NCBI GenBank assembly: GCA_964546815.1
Contig: CAZJLR010000014.1
Span: 1 to 64,000, forward strand
Length of the DNA stretch: 64,000 bases
Source: JAIEPM01 sp964546815
GTDB lineage: Bacteria > Cyanobacteriota > Vampirovibrionia > Obscuribacterales > Obscuribacteraceae
Direction of reading: 5' to 3'
Shown: positions 1-9,148 of the stretch, one piece after another
Numbering within the stretch: position 1 is the stretch's first letter
Layout of the letters: every line of letters starts with the position of its first letter
Program-made: the position numbers and the translations under genes
Notes under the pieces: model-generated
The model's input: only the letters and a program-made list of their open reading frames with translations
What the model was told of the DNA's origin: nothing
Databases searched by the model: none

Positions 1-5
1 TTTTT

Positions 6-416
6 CTATTCTCTTTGCTCCGGACCCGTTATTCTCTTTGGGACGGAAAACGCAGTGCGGTGCTCAATTTGCCCCCGCTTGTCTCTCACAAGAGCATCTT
101 CAATACTTTTTGCTTGCCGAGTTTGAGTTGTTACTTCTTGAGACTCATCAGGCAGGCCCGAGCCGTTTTTGGAATTTGAATATACCTTTAGTTCGTTGCC
201 TGTCTGTGTTTTTGACAGATGAACAGAACCTTTCACTGAGCCCAAGCCGTTTTTGCTCACCAGGTCGGCTGATTTGCCTTCAAAATTGTCATTTAACTGA
301 AAATGCACACGATGGTCATTGGCATATATCAGGTTAAGACCAGCGATTCCAAGCTTGTCTTCGCCAGCCAAGAGCATGTTGACTTCTTCGTGTTCTATAT
401 CAAATGACTGAGGCAT
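6..416 (-). CDS. Hypothetical protein (136 aa)
   Basis: I do not recognise this protein. The reading frame is complete (ATG to TAG) and its composition is hydrophilic and balanced, with many Asp, Glu, Lys and Asn residues. The overlapping plus-strand frame gives a Leu/Cys-rich product typical of a shadow, so the minus strand is the likelier coding strand. There is no signal peptide, membrane segment or known motif. The bases before the ATG contain no convincing ribosome binding site, which leaves real doubt. It is divergent from the kinase gene at 683, with about 266 bp between them that could hold promoters for both. Confidence 0.45.
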   Translation of the reverse strand: MPQSFDIEHEEVNMLLAGEDKLGIAGLNLIYANDHRVHFQLNDNFEGKSADLVSKNGLGSVKGSVHLSKTQTGNELKVYSNSKNGSGLPDESQEVTTQTRQAKSIEDALVRDKRGQIEHRTAFSVPKRITGPEQRE

Positions 417-682
417 TTTTCGCTACCCATACAAATACAGCTCTTCCCCAGCCCAAAGAGTCTATTGCTTAAGCGATTCCAGCGCATCCGTACATCCCCC
501 ACTAGCAACGTCAGGGGCAAAACGGAGCAATCGAGCCGTTTTGCACTTTGGCTAAAGACACCGAGACCGCTATCGCTCAACACGCAAGTGTTTCAGGCTA
601 GTATTCCGACAAAAAACTAAGCTGCCAGGGAGCTTACCTTAAAAACATGCAAGAATTATAAAGTCCCCTCCCCGCCCAAACA

Positions 683-3415
683 ATGAACTACTCACCCCGT
701 CAAGGCCAAATAGTCGACGATAAATTTGAGTTACTCGAGAGCCTGGGTTCTGGAGGCATCGGTTCTGTTTTCAAAGCCAGGCAACTCAACTGCAATCGCA
801 TAGTCGCTCTCAAACTTTTGCATTCACAGTTTGCGCAAGACCCCGAATACAAAGAACGTTTTCTCAGAGAAGCAAAATCTCTGAGTCAACTTTCGCACGA
901 CAATATCATTACTGTTTATCAGCTTGGTTTATCGCCGCAAGGCCAACTCTATATCACGATGGAGCTTATTGAAGGTCAAAGCCTCAAAAAGCTTGCCACA
1001 GGCGAAAACAAACTTCCAACAATCAGAGCTTTAAGAATCATTCGAGACGCCGCCCTTGCACTTGCATACGTTCACTCAAAAGGTATAGTGCATAGAGACA
1101 TAAAACCGGAAAATATAATCGTAACTAACGCCCCTTCACCCGACACAGTCAAAGTAATTGATTTTGGATTGGTGAATTTGGCTGAGCTTACAGACCAAAA
1201 ACTTACCAAAACAAACACACTGATGGGAACTGCTGCGTACATGAGCCCCGAGCAGTGTTCTGGACAGAAAGTAGATAAGGCAAGTGACATCTACTCTCTT
1301 GCAGTTTGCCTTTACGAAACACTCACAGGCAGACAACCATTCACCGGCGACTCCGCAATTGGAGTAATGTACAAACACATTCATGACCCTGTACCACAAA
1401 TAACACCGCAAATGGTCGAGCGTTTCGACCCGCTTCTCCAGGCACTTGTAGATAAAGGTATGGAAAAATCTCCAGAGAAGCGCTTTGGCTCAATGGAAGA
1501 ATTCGCAGACGAATTAGCTGAACAGATCAAGATGCTAGAAGACGGCAAAGGTCTCCCGTCCGAACTCCTGTCGATATCGATTGGCATTGGAATTTTGACA
1601 ATGCTTCTCGTAACCTTCTTCGCTTACAAAAATGCCTACAAATCACACTCGAAAGAAGCAATCAACGCAACCGTTGCTGATAGCATTCGCAAGTCGCCCA
1701 TCCAGAAATTGAATGACTTAAGACAGAAGACATCGACTGGAAACAAACTGCAATTACAAAGCGAGTCTTTTCAAATAGCAATTGAAGACAGCGCAGGGAG
1801 CATTCCCCGCGCAACCAAGCTAAAAGTTTTCCTCGATTATGCTGAAAGATTGAAAAAGGAAGGACTCCCTGTAAGTGCAATCAGAGTGTTTCAAAAAATC
1901 ATAGATGACGTCAACAAATTGGGATTACCACCGATTCAAACGGTGGAAAACGATTTCGGAGAAGTTCAAGTTATCTCGGCAAAATTGGGAATTGGAAATT
2001 GTTATTTGGAAATGGGAAATATTGAAAAAGCCAGAGAATCTATGACAAGCGCCTGCAAGGATGGCATCAAAGACTGGGCGCCTGTAGCCGCGCTTGCTGC
2101 ACCGTTAAATGATTTATCAATTTTGAAATCATGTTTGCAAAACTCTGCAAACAGTCCGCACCAGCTGCTACAAATAGCTTCAACTTTACGCCGGTACAAT
2201 AAAATTGATCTTTTTGAAGAATGCCTGAAACTTGCTGATGAAAACGCAGAACGGGGACAGTTTTCCACAACGCAGTCTACATATCTGAAAATCGAGCATG
2301 CATACCTACTAATAAACAAACACAAATTTGACGAAGCCTTAAAATTACTCAAATCGATACCCATAAAAAATTTCGAGAAAGCAGACAAAAAGCAAAGGGC
2401 AGATCTTATTCCTACAGCGGCAGTTCTATTCGCAGATTTAGACAGCCCCAAAGACTCCTTGAAATTCATTCAAATGATGCATCCAGACGATTTGCCCAAA
2501 TCGCACAGCACACAAAAAGCTCTGAGCGCCGAAGAATACGATAAGCAAGTCGCTTTTATTTATACGCAATCAAAAAATCATAAAAATCAAGTTGAAATCA
2601 TTGAAAAAATAGACGAATTGATTGCCCAAACGAATGACCCCGCAAAGTTGGCAGCATTATATTCACGCAGGGCCTTTTACTCGCGTAATCGCGCGCTGCA
2701 ACATTACTTCGAGACACTCTGTTTTCGCATAAGCGAAAAACCGGGTACACAAATCAGCGACATTTCTAGACTCAAATACAAATTAAAATACGCAGAAGGC
2801 GCAGATGGCGCAAGCCAGATCAGAGACGTAGCTCTGGCACTATACAAGCAAATATTGGCGGATAGCAAACACATTAACACGCAAAATCAACTGGATTTCA
2901 CACAGGAAGACATCATAACTGCGTCAGTGGCAGCAGCAGAGATCCTTTTGGACTGGGGGCGTAAAGAAGACGCAATCAAAGTGGTGCAAAACACGCCTTT
3001 ACCCTCTCGTCGAAATGCAAGAATTAGTGATTTATTGAACATTCAACTAAGACTAAAAATGTTTGACGCAGCAAAAGCGTCAATCGAATATATCAACGAT
3101 GCCTACGAACTTAATAGACTGTCCCGAATATGCATAGAACGAAACCAACTGGCATTAGCGCGTATTTGCATGACAAAAGGACAGGAGTTGCTGAACTCTA
3201 GCGATGAGCAGCAGAGCTCAACTAAACGGCTCGTTTTACTTCCAAAAGAGTTAATCCAAACCGCAGCATTAATATCCATCGAATCAGGTAAGCCAGAAGA
3301 AGCAAGAAGCGTACTCCCCAGAATTCAACCTTTAAGCAAAGTGCAAGACCGTGACGATGAAGATTTTAATGCAAATACCGCAGCGATTAAGGCATTAAGT
3401 GACAAGGCGAGTTAG
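683..3415 (+). CDS. Membrane-anchored Ser/Thr protein kinase with TPR-like helical C-terminal region
   Basis: This is a Hanks-type (PknB-like) kinase that phosphorylates proteins on Ser or Thr. The kinase domain spans residues 15-280. It shows a glycine-rich loop at 21-28 (GSGGIGSV), catalytic Lys44, an HRDIKPEN catalytic loop with H137-R138-D139, DFG at 160-162 and a SPE activation-segment motif near 188-190, so it looks active. One hydrophobic segment at about 295-314 places the kinase in the cytoplasm. The remaining 590 residues are helical with scattered TPR-like pairs and would lie on the far side of the membrane, as in other bacterial kinases that carry repeat sensors. There is no clear Shine-Dalgarno before the ATG; a TATAAA lies about 25 bases upstream, so the leader may be very short. 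The monooxygenase at 3455 follows after 39 bp. Confidence 0.9.
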   Translation: MNYSPRQGQIVDDKFELLESLGSGGIGSVFKARQLNCNRIVALKLLHSQFAQDPEYKERFLREAKSLSQLSHDNIITVYQLGLSPQGQLYITMELIEGQSLKKLATGENKLPTIRALRIIRDAALALAYVHSKGIVHRDIKPENIIVTNAPSPDTVKVIDFGLVNLAELTDQKLTKTNTLMGTAAYMSPEQCSGQKVDKASDIYSLAVCLYETLTGRQPFTGDSAIGVMYKHIHDPVPQITPQMVERFDPLLQALVDKGMEKSPEKRFGSMEEFADELAEQIKMLEDGKGLPSELLSISIGIGILTMLLVTFFAYKNAYKSHSKEAINATVADSIRKSPIQKLNDLRQKTSTGNKLQLQSESFQIAIEDSAGSIPRATKLKVFLDYAERLKKEGLPVSAIRVFQKIIDDVNKLGLPPIQTVENDFGEVQVISAKLGIGNCYLEMGNIEKARESMTSACKDGIKDWAPVAALAAPLNDLSILKSCLQNSANSPHQLLQIASTLRRYNKIDLFEECLKLADENAERGQFSTTQSTYLKIEHAYLLINKHKFDEALKLLKSIPIKNFEKADKKQRADLIPTAAVLFADLDSPKDSLKFIQMMHPDDLPKSHSTQKALSAEEYDKQVAFIYTQSKNHKNQVEIIEKIDELIAQTNDPAKLAALYSRRAFYSRNRALQHYFETLCFRISEKPGTQISDISRLKYKLKYAEGADGASQIRDVALALYKQILADSKHINTQNQLDFTQEDIITASVAAAEILLDWGRKEDAIKVVQNTPLPSRRNARISDLLNIQLRLKMFDAAKASIEYINDAYELNRLSRICIERNQLALARICMTKGQELLNSSDEQQSSTKRLVLLPKELIQTAALISIESGKPEEARSVLPRIQPLSKVQDRDDEDFNANTAAIKALSDKAS

Positions 3416-3454
3416 AATATCGGCAGCATTTAGTTAAACGCAGGAGATATCAGC

Positions 3455-5161
3455 ATGTCTTCCCATGACAATGACGTTTTGCCAGTTCTCATAGTAGGCG
3501 CAGGTCCCATAGGATTGACAATGGCATTGTCTCTAACTATGCGCGGCATAAAATGTAGAATCATTGACAAAGCCCCGCATCGCTCAGACAAGTCAAAAGC
3601 ATTAGGCATTCATTCGCGCACTTTAGAATTGCTTGAAATGATGGGTGCAGTCGACTCCTTCCTTGCCGTAGGCAACAAAGTCCATGCCACCAATATCTGC
3701 AACGGCACAACAACGCTGGTACATCTTTGCTTTGACGAAATGGAAGCAAGGTATCCTTATGCATTGATGGTTCCGCAAAATGAATCAGAGCGATTGCTGG
3801 CAGAGCATCTCGAAAAACTATCAGTGCAGATAGAACGTCAATTGGAATTGACAAACTTTACCCAGGATGCAAACGGTGTTACAGCAACAATCAAAAATGC
3901 AGACGGTAAAGAAGAAATAGTAAAGGCAAACTGGCTGCTGGGTTGCGACGGCGCGCATAGTACAACTCGCCACATTCTCGGGCTGAAATTTGAGGGAGAA
4001 CAATACGAAGAAAGTTTCGCAACAGCAGATTGCTATATTGACTGGGACAAACCTGATGACGAACTTTTTGGTTTTGTAAATGAAGACGGCTCAGCATTCT
4101 TTTTCCCCATGGGCAATAAACGCTTCCGCGTAGTGGCAGATGGTCCGTCCCACAATCCAAACGACCCACTAACACTCGATGAAATGCAAACTCTCGTCAA
4201 ATCGCGCTGCCCGGGCGACATTCGTCTAAGAGATCCAAACTGGCTCACCTGGTTCAACATTAGTCGCAGAAGCGCATCACAATACCGAAATGGACGCGTT
4301 TTCATTGCGGGCGATGCAGCACACATTCACAGCCCATTCATGGGTCAAGGCATGAATACTGGCATGCAAGATGCATTAAACCTGGCGTGGAAATTAGAGT
4401 TAGTCGAAAAGGGTGTCGCCAAACCAGAGCTGCTTGATACATACCAAAGCGAAAGACATCCAGTGGGGCAAATGTTGCTGAGAAGCACAGATGCTGTGAC
4501 TAAAGTCGTGAACATACGCAATCATATTGCACAAAATGTTCGCAACAGACTTATGCCTATTCTTGCCAGTCATGATGTAGTTAAACAACGTGCATGGCGC
4601 ACGCTATCAATGTTGGGTATCAACTATAGAAACAGCTCAATTGTGGCTGAACACAGAGAGAACTTAAAACGATCGTTTAGTCATCCTATCTCCGAGATGC
4701 ATGCGTGGTTTGACTTTGGACATGGGCCCACACCAGGCGATAGAGCACCTGACGGCGTACTCACAGCGCTCAACTCGACGGAAGGAAGTCATCTATTCGA
4801 ACTGTTCCACAACACAAAGCATAACTTGCTCCTATTTCAGGGACTACAAGACGCAAGTGAATCAATTGATTCCATTAACAAGGTGGTTGATGCAATTAAG
4901 TCGGAATACGGTGACTGGATTCGTTGCAATGTAGTTCTATCAAACAAAGAAGATAGCAGCAAAATTCACAAAGTCGATTCTATTTTAGTTGACGGCGATG
5001 CGTCGCTGCATCATCGATATGGTGCTGCGCATAGTTGCCTCTATCTAGTCAGACCAGACGAGTACGTTGCATATCGTTCGCAACCAATCGAACTGTCAGA
5101 GTTGACACATTACCTGCAAAAAATATTTAGCGCTCAAACTAGTTTAGCTGCAAGACATTAA
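3455..5161 (+). CDS. FAD-dependent aromatic monooxygenase (phenol hydroxylase / PheA-TfdB type)
   Basis: This group of flavoproteins uses NAD(P)H and O2 to hydroxylate aromatic or polyketide-like rings. The N-terminal dinucleotide-binding motif GAGPIG is at residues 15-20, the middle DG motif (GCDGAHS) at 163-169, and the second FAD motif (GDAAHIHSP) at 286-294, followed by the typical GMNTGMQDA helix. The roughly 150 C-terminal residues fit the thioredoxin-like dimerisation domain of phenol hydroxylases. The length of 568 aa is normal for the family. An AGGAG ribosome site lies 9 bases before the ATG. The gene follows the kinase at 39 bp and its stop codon overlaps the stop of the convergent alcohol dehydrogenase. 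The substrate cannot be told from sequence. Confidence 0.88.
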   Translation: MSSHDNDVLPVLIVGAGPIGLTMALSLTMRGIKCRIIDKAPHRSDKSKALGIHSRTLELLEMMGAVDSFLAVGNKVHATNICNGTTTLVHLCFDEMEARYPYALMVPQNESERLLAEHLEKLSVQIERQLELTNFTQDANGVTATIKNADGKEEIVKANWLLGCDGAHSTTRHILGLKFEGEQYEESFATADCYIDWDKPDDELFGFVNEDGSAFFFPMGNKRFRVVADGPSHNPNDPLTLDEMQTLVKSRCPGDIRLRDPNWLTWFNISRRSASQYRNGRVFIAGDAAHIHSPFMGQGMNTGMQDALNLAWKLELVEKGVAKPELLDTYQSERHPVGQMLLRSTDAVTKVVNIRNHIAQNVRNRLMPILASHDVVKQRAWRTLSMLGINYRNSSIVAEHRENLKRSFSHPISEMHAWFDFGHGPTPGDRAPDGVLTALNSTEGSHLFELFHNTKHNLLLFQGLQDASESIDSINKVVDAIKSEYGDWIRCNVVLSNKEDSSKIHKVDSILVDGDASLHHRYGAAHSCLYLVRPDEYVAYRSQPIELSELTHYLQKIFSAQTSLAARH

Positions 5162-6159
5162 GCATTCGTCGCCTGATTGCAACGCAGCACAGCCGCGCCT
5201 TCGAAACGAGAGTTTCGCAGGTCGGACAAAGCTTGGTTTGCATCTTTGAGATCATAAACAGAAATCGACGTTTTGATTTGAATCTCTTTCAAAATCTCAA
5301 AAAACTCGAAGGCATCATTTCGGGTTAAGTTTGCAACAGATTTGATTGTGCGCTCCTCCCACAGAGCACTGTACGGAAAGGATGGAATATCACTCATATG
5401 AATGCCACCACATACGATGGTAGCTCCCTTATCGGAAGCAGCAAGCGCCAATGGCAAGAGCTTTCCTGCGGGGGCAAAAATCAAAGCTGCATCCAGGCGT
5501 TCAGGCGGCAGTTCATCTGATGCACCAGCCCAAATAGCCCCGAGCTTTCTAGCGAAATCTTGCCCCTTAGTATTTCCAGAGCGCGTAAATGCGTAGACAT
5601 CCCAGCCTTGATGCATGGCGATTTGTGCCGTAATGTGGGCAGCAGCACCAAACCCATAGATTCCCAATCTTTTTCCCTTTCCGGCAAGCTTCAAGGTTCG
5701 CCAACCAATAAGGCCTGCGCACAAAAGTGGTGCAACATGCTCATCAGAAAGCTCACTTACAATGGGAAAACAATAATTGGAGTTTGCAACAGTGTAATTG
5801 GCATAGCCACCATTTCGTGTGTAACCAGTGAAAATTGCATTGTCACACAAATTCTCCTTGCCAATTAGACAATACTTGCATTCACCGCACGTTTCACCCA
5901 ACCAGGGAACCCCAACTCGTTGCCCTATTTCAAAATCGCGAACAGCATCACCAATAGCTTCTACTGTCCCCACGATTTCATGTCCGAGAATCAAAGGAAG
6001 AATTGGGTGGGACAATTCACCATCAATAACATGCAAATCTGTACGACAAACACCGCATGCAGTTACCTTAATTAGAATCTGTCCCTCGAGCGGAACAGGC
6101 TTTGCAATCTCCTCAAAACTGAGTGATTTGCCAGGGTGGGTAAGAATCATGCCCTTCAT
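5158..6159 (-). CDS. Zinc-dependent alcohol dehydrogenase (MDR family)
   Basis: A medium-chain zinc dehydrogenase that oxidises alcohols or reduces aldehydes with NAD(P). It shows the catalytic-zinc cysteine in ACGVCRTDLH, the GHEIVG histidine-glutamate motif, the four-cysteine structural zinc loop (CGECKYCLIGKENLC), and a Rossmann segment GIYGFGAAAH. I chose the ATG at 6159, giving 333 aa, because the family alignment begins at MKGMILTHPG. An upstream in-frame start at 6210 would add 17 residues unlike the family. The stop codon overlaps that of the convergent monooxygenase by 3 bases. The sequence resembles the AdhA / zinc-binding dehydrogenase group found in many soil and sediment bacteria. 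The physiological substrate is unknown. Confidence 0.9.
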   Translation of the reverse strand: MKGMILTHPGKSLSFEEIAKPVPLEGQILIKVTACGVCRTDLHVIDGELSHPILPLILGHEIVGTVEAIGDAVRDFEIGQRVGVPWLGETCGECKYCLIGKENLCDNAIFTGYTRNGGYANYTVANSNYCFPIVSELSDEHVAPLLCAGLIGWRTLKLAGKGKRLGIYGFGAAAHITAQIAMHQGWDVYAFTRSGNTKGQDFARKLGAIWAGASDELPPERLDAALIFAPAGKLLPLALAASDKGATIVCGGIHMSDIPSFPYSALWEERTIKSVANLTRNDAFEFFEILKEIQIKTSISVYDLKDANQALSDLRNSRFEGAAVLRCNQATNA

Positions 6160-6282
6160 TAGGTACAATCTCAAAAAATCTTGCAATTCAATTATGGCAG
6201 CTTCGATCAATCTGGTTTAGCGGCGCAGCTAAATCTGAGCAAATTGTTTGGCGATTAAATCAATCAAGCTCAAACAACAAGG

Positions 6283-6317
6283 CAAGGGCAGCATCGAGAT
6301 TCTCGACGCTGCCCTTG
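6283..6317. repeat. Long near-perfect inverted repeat (hairpin)
   Basis: The arms CAAGGGCAGC and GCTGCCCTTG, extended by TCGAG/CTCGA after one mismatch, form a stem of about 15 pairs with a 3-base loop. There is no clear T-run on either side and no gene is known to end into it, so it may be a structured RNA element or a protein site rather than a terminator. Confidence 0.6.
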
Positions 6318-6331
6318 TTATTCTCGGAATT

Positions 6332-6349
6332 GCCTCCCGCAGGGGAGGC
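6332..6349. repeat. GCCTCCC/GGGAGGC dyad flanking the repeat array
   Basis: A perfect 7-bp inverted repeat with a 4-base loop lies just before the 15-bp repeat array. Related dyads GCCTCCGGAGGC at 6522-6533 and GCCGCCGGAGGC at 6689-6700 follow the array. The three share a GGAGGC core. Confidence 0.6.
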
Positions 6350-6364
6350 TCTAGCACCGTACTT

Positions 6365-6511
6365 CGTACATCGAACTATCGTACATCGAACATTCGTACA
6401 TCGAACAATTGTTCATCGGACTTACGTACATCGAACTATCGTACATCGAACTTCGTACATCGAACTTACGTACATCGAACTATCGGACAATCGAACATTC
6501 GTACATCGAAC
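6365..6511. repeat. Direct-repeat array, ten units of about 15 bp
   Basis: The 12-mer CGTACATCGAAC occurs exactly eight times, starting at 6365, 6380, 6395, 6425, 6440, 6454, 6469 and 6500. Two divergent units sit at about 6410 and 6484. Units are separated by 2-4 bases (TAT, ATT, TTA), giving a period close to 15 bp. There are no cas-like genes, and the units are too short and the spacers too small for CRISPR. The layout recalls iterons or an array of protein-binding sites. Because the period is a multiple of three, false open frames appear. Confidence 0.9.
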
Positions 6512-6976
6512 TGTGGTTCAAGCCTCCGGAGGCATCTGAACATCGAACACTATGGTCTCCACTGCGCGAGACCTTCTCTCATTTCCGTACAGTAACAACC
6601 CTCAACTTGCAGAGTTGTTTTCATTTAGACCGCGCTGAACCCTTCAAGTTGCAAGGACTAAGCGCTTCAAACTTCGTACATTTCTTGAGCCGCCGGAGGC
6701 TATTCTATCTTCGAACAATAATCCAGCCAGGTCGGCTGGTAACTTCACTTATCGTACTAGGACATTAACAGTGCTTAGAATAGATCAACCTCCTTCAAAT
6801 TAATGATGGACAGATGATTTTTTCTTCGAAACAGAAGGCAAATCGAGCGCCTTCCATAAGCATTTTTACCAAAACTTGAGCGTCTTTGCTCGCTCCTTAA
6901 TCTTTTCTTTATAATTTCGTTTTCCCTTCTCCCCCAATGCCTTAGAGACTCATTTTATTCGGAACACTAGCGAAAT

Positions 6977-8110
6977 CTAGACACTGTCTATTGCTGAAAA
7001 CGTGGATTTATTTTTGGCGCTCAAATCAAATCGAATTTGATCAAAATTCGATACCGGAATCTCCGAACTTTGTCGCTTAAGATCAACAAGCTGAACTTTG
7101 TCAAAAATGTCGAGGCATTTTATTGTTCGAGCAATTTTCACATGAGTGGAAATCTCCCCATTGTAGCTCAGCAAAACCGGCGCTCCTAAAGCCGGCGAAA
7201 CCCACGCCTTGATTTTGCTCATCAGCTTCTGCAAATCTTCTGCCGGAATGAACAAAATCAAGCAGGCAATCATAATGTGTTCAAACACTGGAATATTCAT
7301 CGCATAATCAATTCCGAGGTGAAGTGCGAGAAGAGACAACAAGACAAAATAACGCGTTTCTTTGAACCAAATAAAAATCCAGGCACAGAATTCAATTACC
7401 AAGGCGCTCCAGGTAAATAACTTGAGCAGCAGCATATTTTGCGGAACAAAAGGAACATAAAACCTGCTGAATTCTATGTGGCGGAAAACATAGTACAAAG
7501 CAGTTCCATCCCACCAGGTGGGAGCGGCTAGTTTGGCCCATGAAGTTTGCCAATAAATCAAAGCGAACTGAATTTGAAAGGCTCTCATGGCCCATAGACT
7601 TGTTTTTTCCGCAGTCAGCGGCGGCACTTTGTCTCCAAACCAAATACTCAAGATGCGGTCAACAGATAGAGTGGCGCCTATTGGTGCAAACATCATGTAG
7701 AAAGCTGCAATTCCAAGCAAATGATCACCACTGTGATGTACATAAATGTTTCTGTGATTGAATGACACAAGTCCAAGAAAAACCAACAACATACTGAGTC
7801 TCGAAAAGAGCCCCAGTGTCACACAAATGCACGCAAGTACAAACACCACAAAAAATGCAATCAACCACTCGTCACCTGGCGGCAATAATGTGATTAGGTT
7901 GATTACTGGTATTGCAAAAATATTGTGCAGAGTTTCGATTCGCAAAATACCATTGGTATCACTAAAACAAGTAATCAACTCAGGCGCAAGAAGAACGCAA
8001 TATTCAAGCAACACGAACCCAAAGACGATTCTAAACAAACAAAGCGGCAAGGGTGAGCCGGGTTCGAACCAGAACTTTCTGATTGCTGTCCATACTTGAC
8101 TTAAACTCAC
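6977..8110 (-). CDS. HTTM-domain integral membrane protein (vitamin K-dependent carboxylase-like)
   Basis: The 377-aa product has six or more hydrophobic segments across residues 20-300 and reads like the HTTM (horizontally transferred transmembrane) family related to the membrane part of vitamin K-dependent gamma-carboxylase. Its FNHRNIYVHHSGDHLL stretch with clustered His residues is typical. The function of bacterial members is not settled. The start is GTG, overlapping the upstream TGA as GTGA, with a strong GGAGG seven bases before it, so it is translationally coupled to the gene at 8107. The last 60-70 residues are soluble. HTTM proteins commonly travel with a partner gene of about 200 aa, as here. 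Confidence 0.82.
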   Translation of the reverse strand: MSLSQVWTAIRKFWFEPGSPLPLCLFRIVFGFVLLEYCVLLAPELITCFSDTNGILRIETLHNIFAIPVINLITLLPPGDEWLIAFFVVFVLACICVTLGLFSRLSMLLVFLGLVSFNHRNIYVHHSGDHLLGIAAFYMMFAPIGATLSVDRILSIWFGDKVPPLTAEKTSLWAMRAFQIQFALIYWQTSWAKLAAPTWWDGTALYYVFRHIEFSRFYVPFVPQNMLLLKLFTWSALVIEFCAWIFIWFKETRYFVLLSLLALHLGIDYAMNIPVFEHIMIACLILFIPAEDLQKLMSKIKAWVSPALGAPVLLSYNGEISTHVKIARTIKCLDIFDKVQLVDLKRQSSEIPVSNFDQIRFDLSAKNKSTFSAIDSV

Positions 8111-8778
8111 TTCAAGTCCTCCGCTGAAATTTGTCCTGTATAAAGTACATTTTGTCCGTCATCTTGTTCAGGCAATTCTTTGGCCAGTCCTTTTTCCGGC
8201 GGTGGAATCCATACCCAGTGTCGAATGATAGACACTGAAACAGGCTGGTTAGCTGGGTCTCTGTAAAGCCGAGCAATATACCGAGCTGCATCAGGCCATA
8301 AATATGGTTTGCTTTCATCACTCACACAATCATTTGTCCATCGCCTATATTTTTCCCTGAACATCTTTTCGATGAGTCCAAGTTTTTCCATGCGTGGAAA
8401 ATTCCACGTTCTTTGTGTGCCATCACTGAAGGTGACAAGAGCGGTTAAATAGCCGTTATAAAGTCGCGGTTTTTCGAATACCTGCCATCCTTGCCACAGT
8501 CCGAAGAAATTCAAATAGGAAACGAAGGGCGTTATGAGTCTGTCCCGCAAAGGGCATTCTGGGCTGCACCACAAAACAATTCCACTGAAATGCCATGCGA
8601 GCATCAATAAGATGATTGGCTCACGCATTTTTTTCCAAAATGGAAACTCATAATTTTTAGATGCTAGTTTTGGATTTGATGAAAGTGGTGCGCCTGACAA
8701 AGCCGAAGGCATTGTAGTTGATACCATTCCATGTTGCTGCATTGAACTGAACTGAAAATTAGCTCTTGACGTTGTCAT
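8107..8778 (-). CDS. HTTM-associated partner protein with one N-terminal membrane segment
   Basis: The product contains a hydrophobic segment (IILLMLAWHFSGIVLW) followed by a soluble domain with FFGLWQGWQVFEKPR and the stretch YNGYLTALVTFSDGTQ. This is the pattern I know from proteins encoded next to HTTM proteins. I favour the ATG at 8778 because AAGAAGGCG lies just before it; a GTG at 8832 would add 18 residues. It overlaps the HTTM gene by 4 bases, so the two proteins are probably made in equal amounts and act as one complex in the cytoplasmic membrane. The reaction is unknown. Confidence 0.75.
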   Translation of the reverse strand: MTTSRANFQFSSMQQHGMVSTTMPSALSGAPLSSNPKLASKNYEFPFWKKMREPIILLMLAWHFSGIVLWCSPECPLRDRLITPFVSYLNFFGLWQGWQVFEKPRLYNGYLTALVTFSDGTQRTWNFPRMEKLGLIEKMFREKYRRWTNDCVSDESKPYLWPDAARYIARLYRDPANQPVSVSIIRHWVWIPPPEKGLAKELPEQDDGQNVLYTGQISAEDLK

Positions 8779-9148
8779 ATTCGCCTTCTTGGTGTTCACA
8801 ATAATCAAGCCTACAAAGGTTGCTTTACTCACACATCTCAGAAGAAATTCTTCGGGAAGATGGAAATATTCGACGGAGCGATCTTGCCTTGGTTCCCCTA
8901 CATTAGGGGTTTTGCATAAACTTCTATTGATAATGGTGAAAAGAAATCAGTTGATCGAATAACAGACAAAAATCGAATCAAACACGATTGTTTGATTTTA
9001 CTTTTTCACGAGATCTCTTTTTCCAAAATTGTGAGGGAACCGTGAATAGTGACTTCCGTCGTTGCTCTTGCAGAAAAACAAATTTTGCATTTGTCTCAAT
9101 CAAAAAAACAAAAATGCATTACTACCATGCAAAGGATAGGCAATACTT
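8779..9148. other. Divergent intergenic region
   Basis: About 370 bp lie between the HTTM partner gene and the Pro-Thr repeat gene, which are divergently transcribed. The stretch is AT-rich and must hold both promoters, but I see no convincing -35/-10 pair, operator or structured RNA. A weak AAAGGA lies about 14 bases before the ATG at 9149. Confidence 0.5.

Larger units (their letters stand above)
6160..6976. other. Intergenic region with repeats, no supported gene
   Basis: About 800 bp separate the alcohol dehydrogenase start from the 3' end of the HTTM gene. All three plus-strand frames are open across part of it, but only because the 15-bp repeat lacks stop codons. The predicted products are low-complexity repeats of Arg-Thr-Ser-Asn or Val-His-Arg-Thr, so I consider it non-coding. 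It holds the long hairpin at 6283-6317, three GC-rich dyads and the direct-repeat array listed separately. The remaining 6540-6976 shows only scattered partial copies of the repeat. Confidence 0.6.

Noticed and set aside
38..337. Plus-strand 99-aa frame opposite the first gene
   Set aside because: The product is Leu/Cys/Phe-rich with no motif, and the opposite strand has a more natural composition.
6365..6511. Possible CRISPR array
   Set aside because: Units are 12 bp with 2-4 bp between, there are no unique spacers, and no cas genes lie in the window.
6248..6768. Three overlapping plus-strand frames with RTSNY or VHRTI repeats
   Set aside because: They arise only from the stop-free 15-bp repeat, have no ribosome site and show no balanced coding composition.
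8055..8085. GGTTCGAACC resembling the T-arm of a tRNA
   Set aside because: It lies inside the HTTM coding frame, and no acceptor or anticodon stems surround it.
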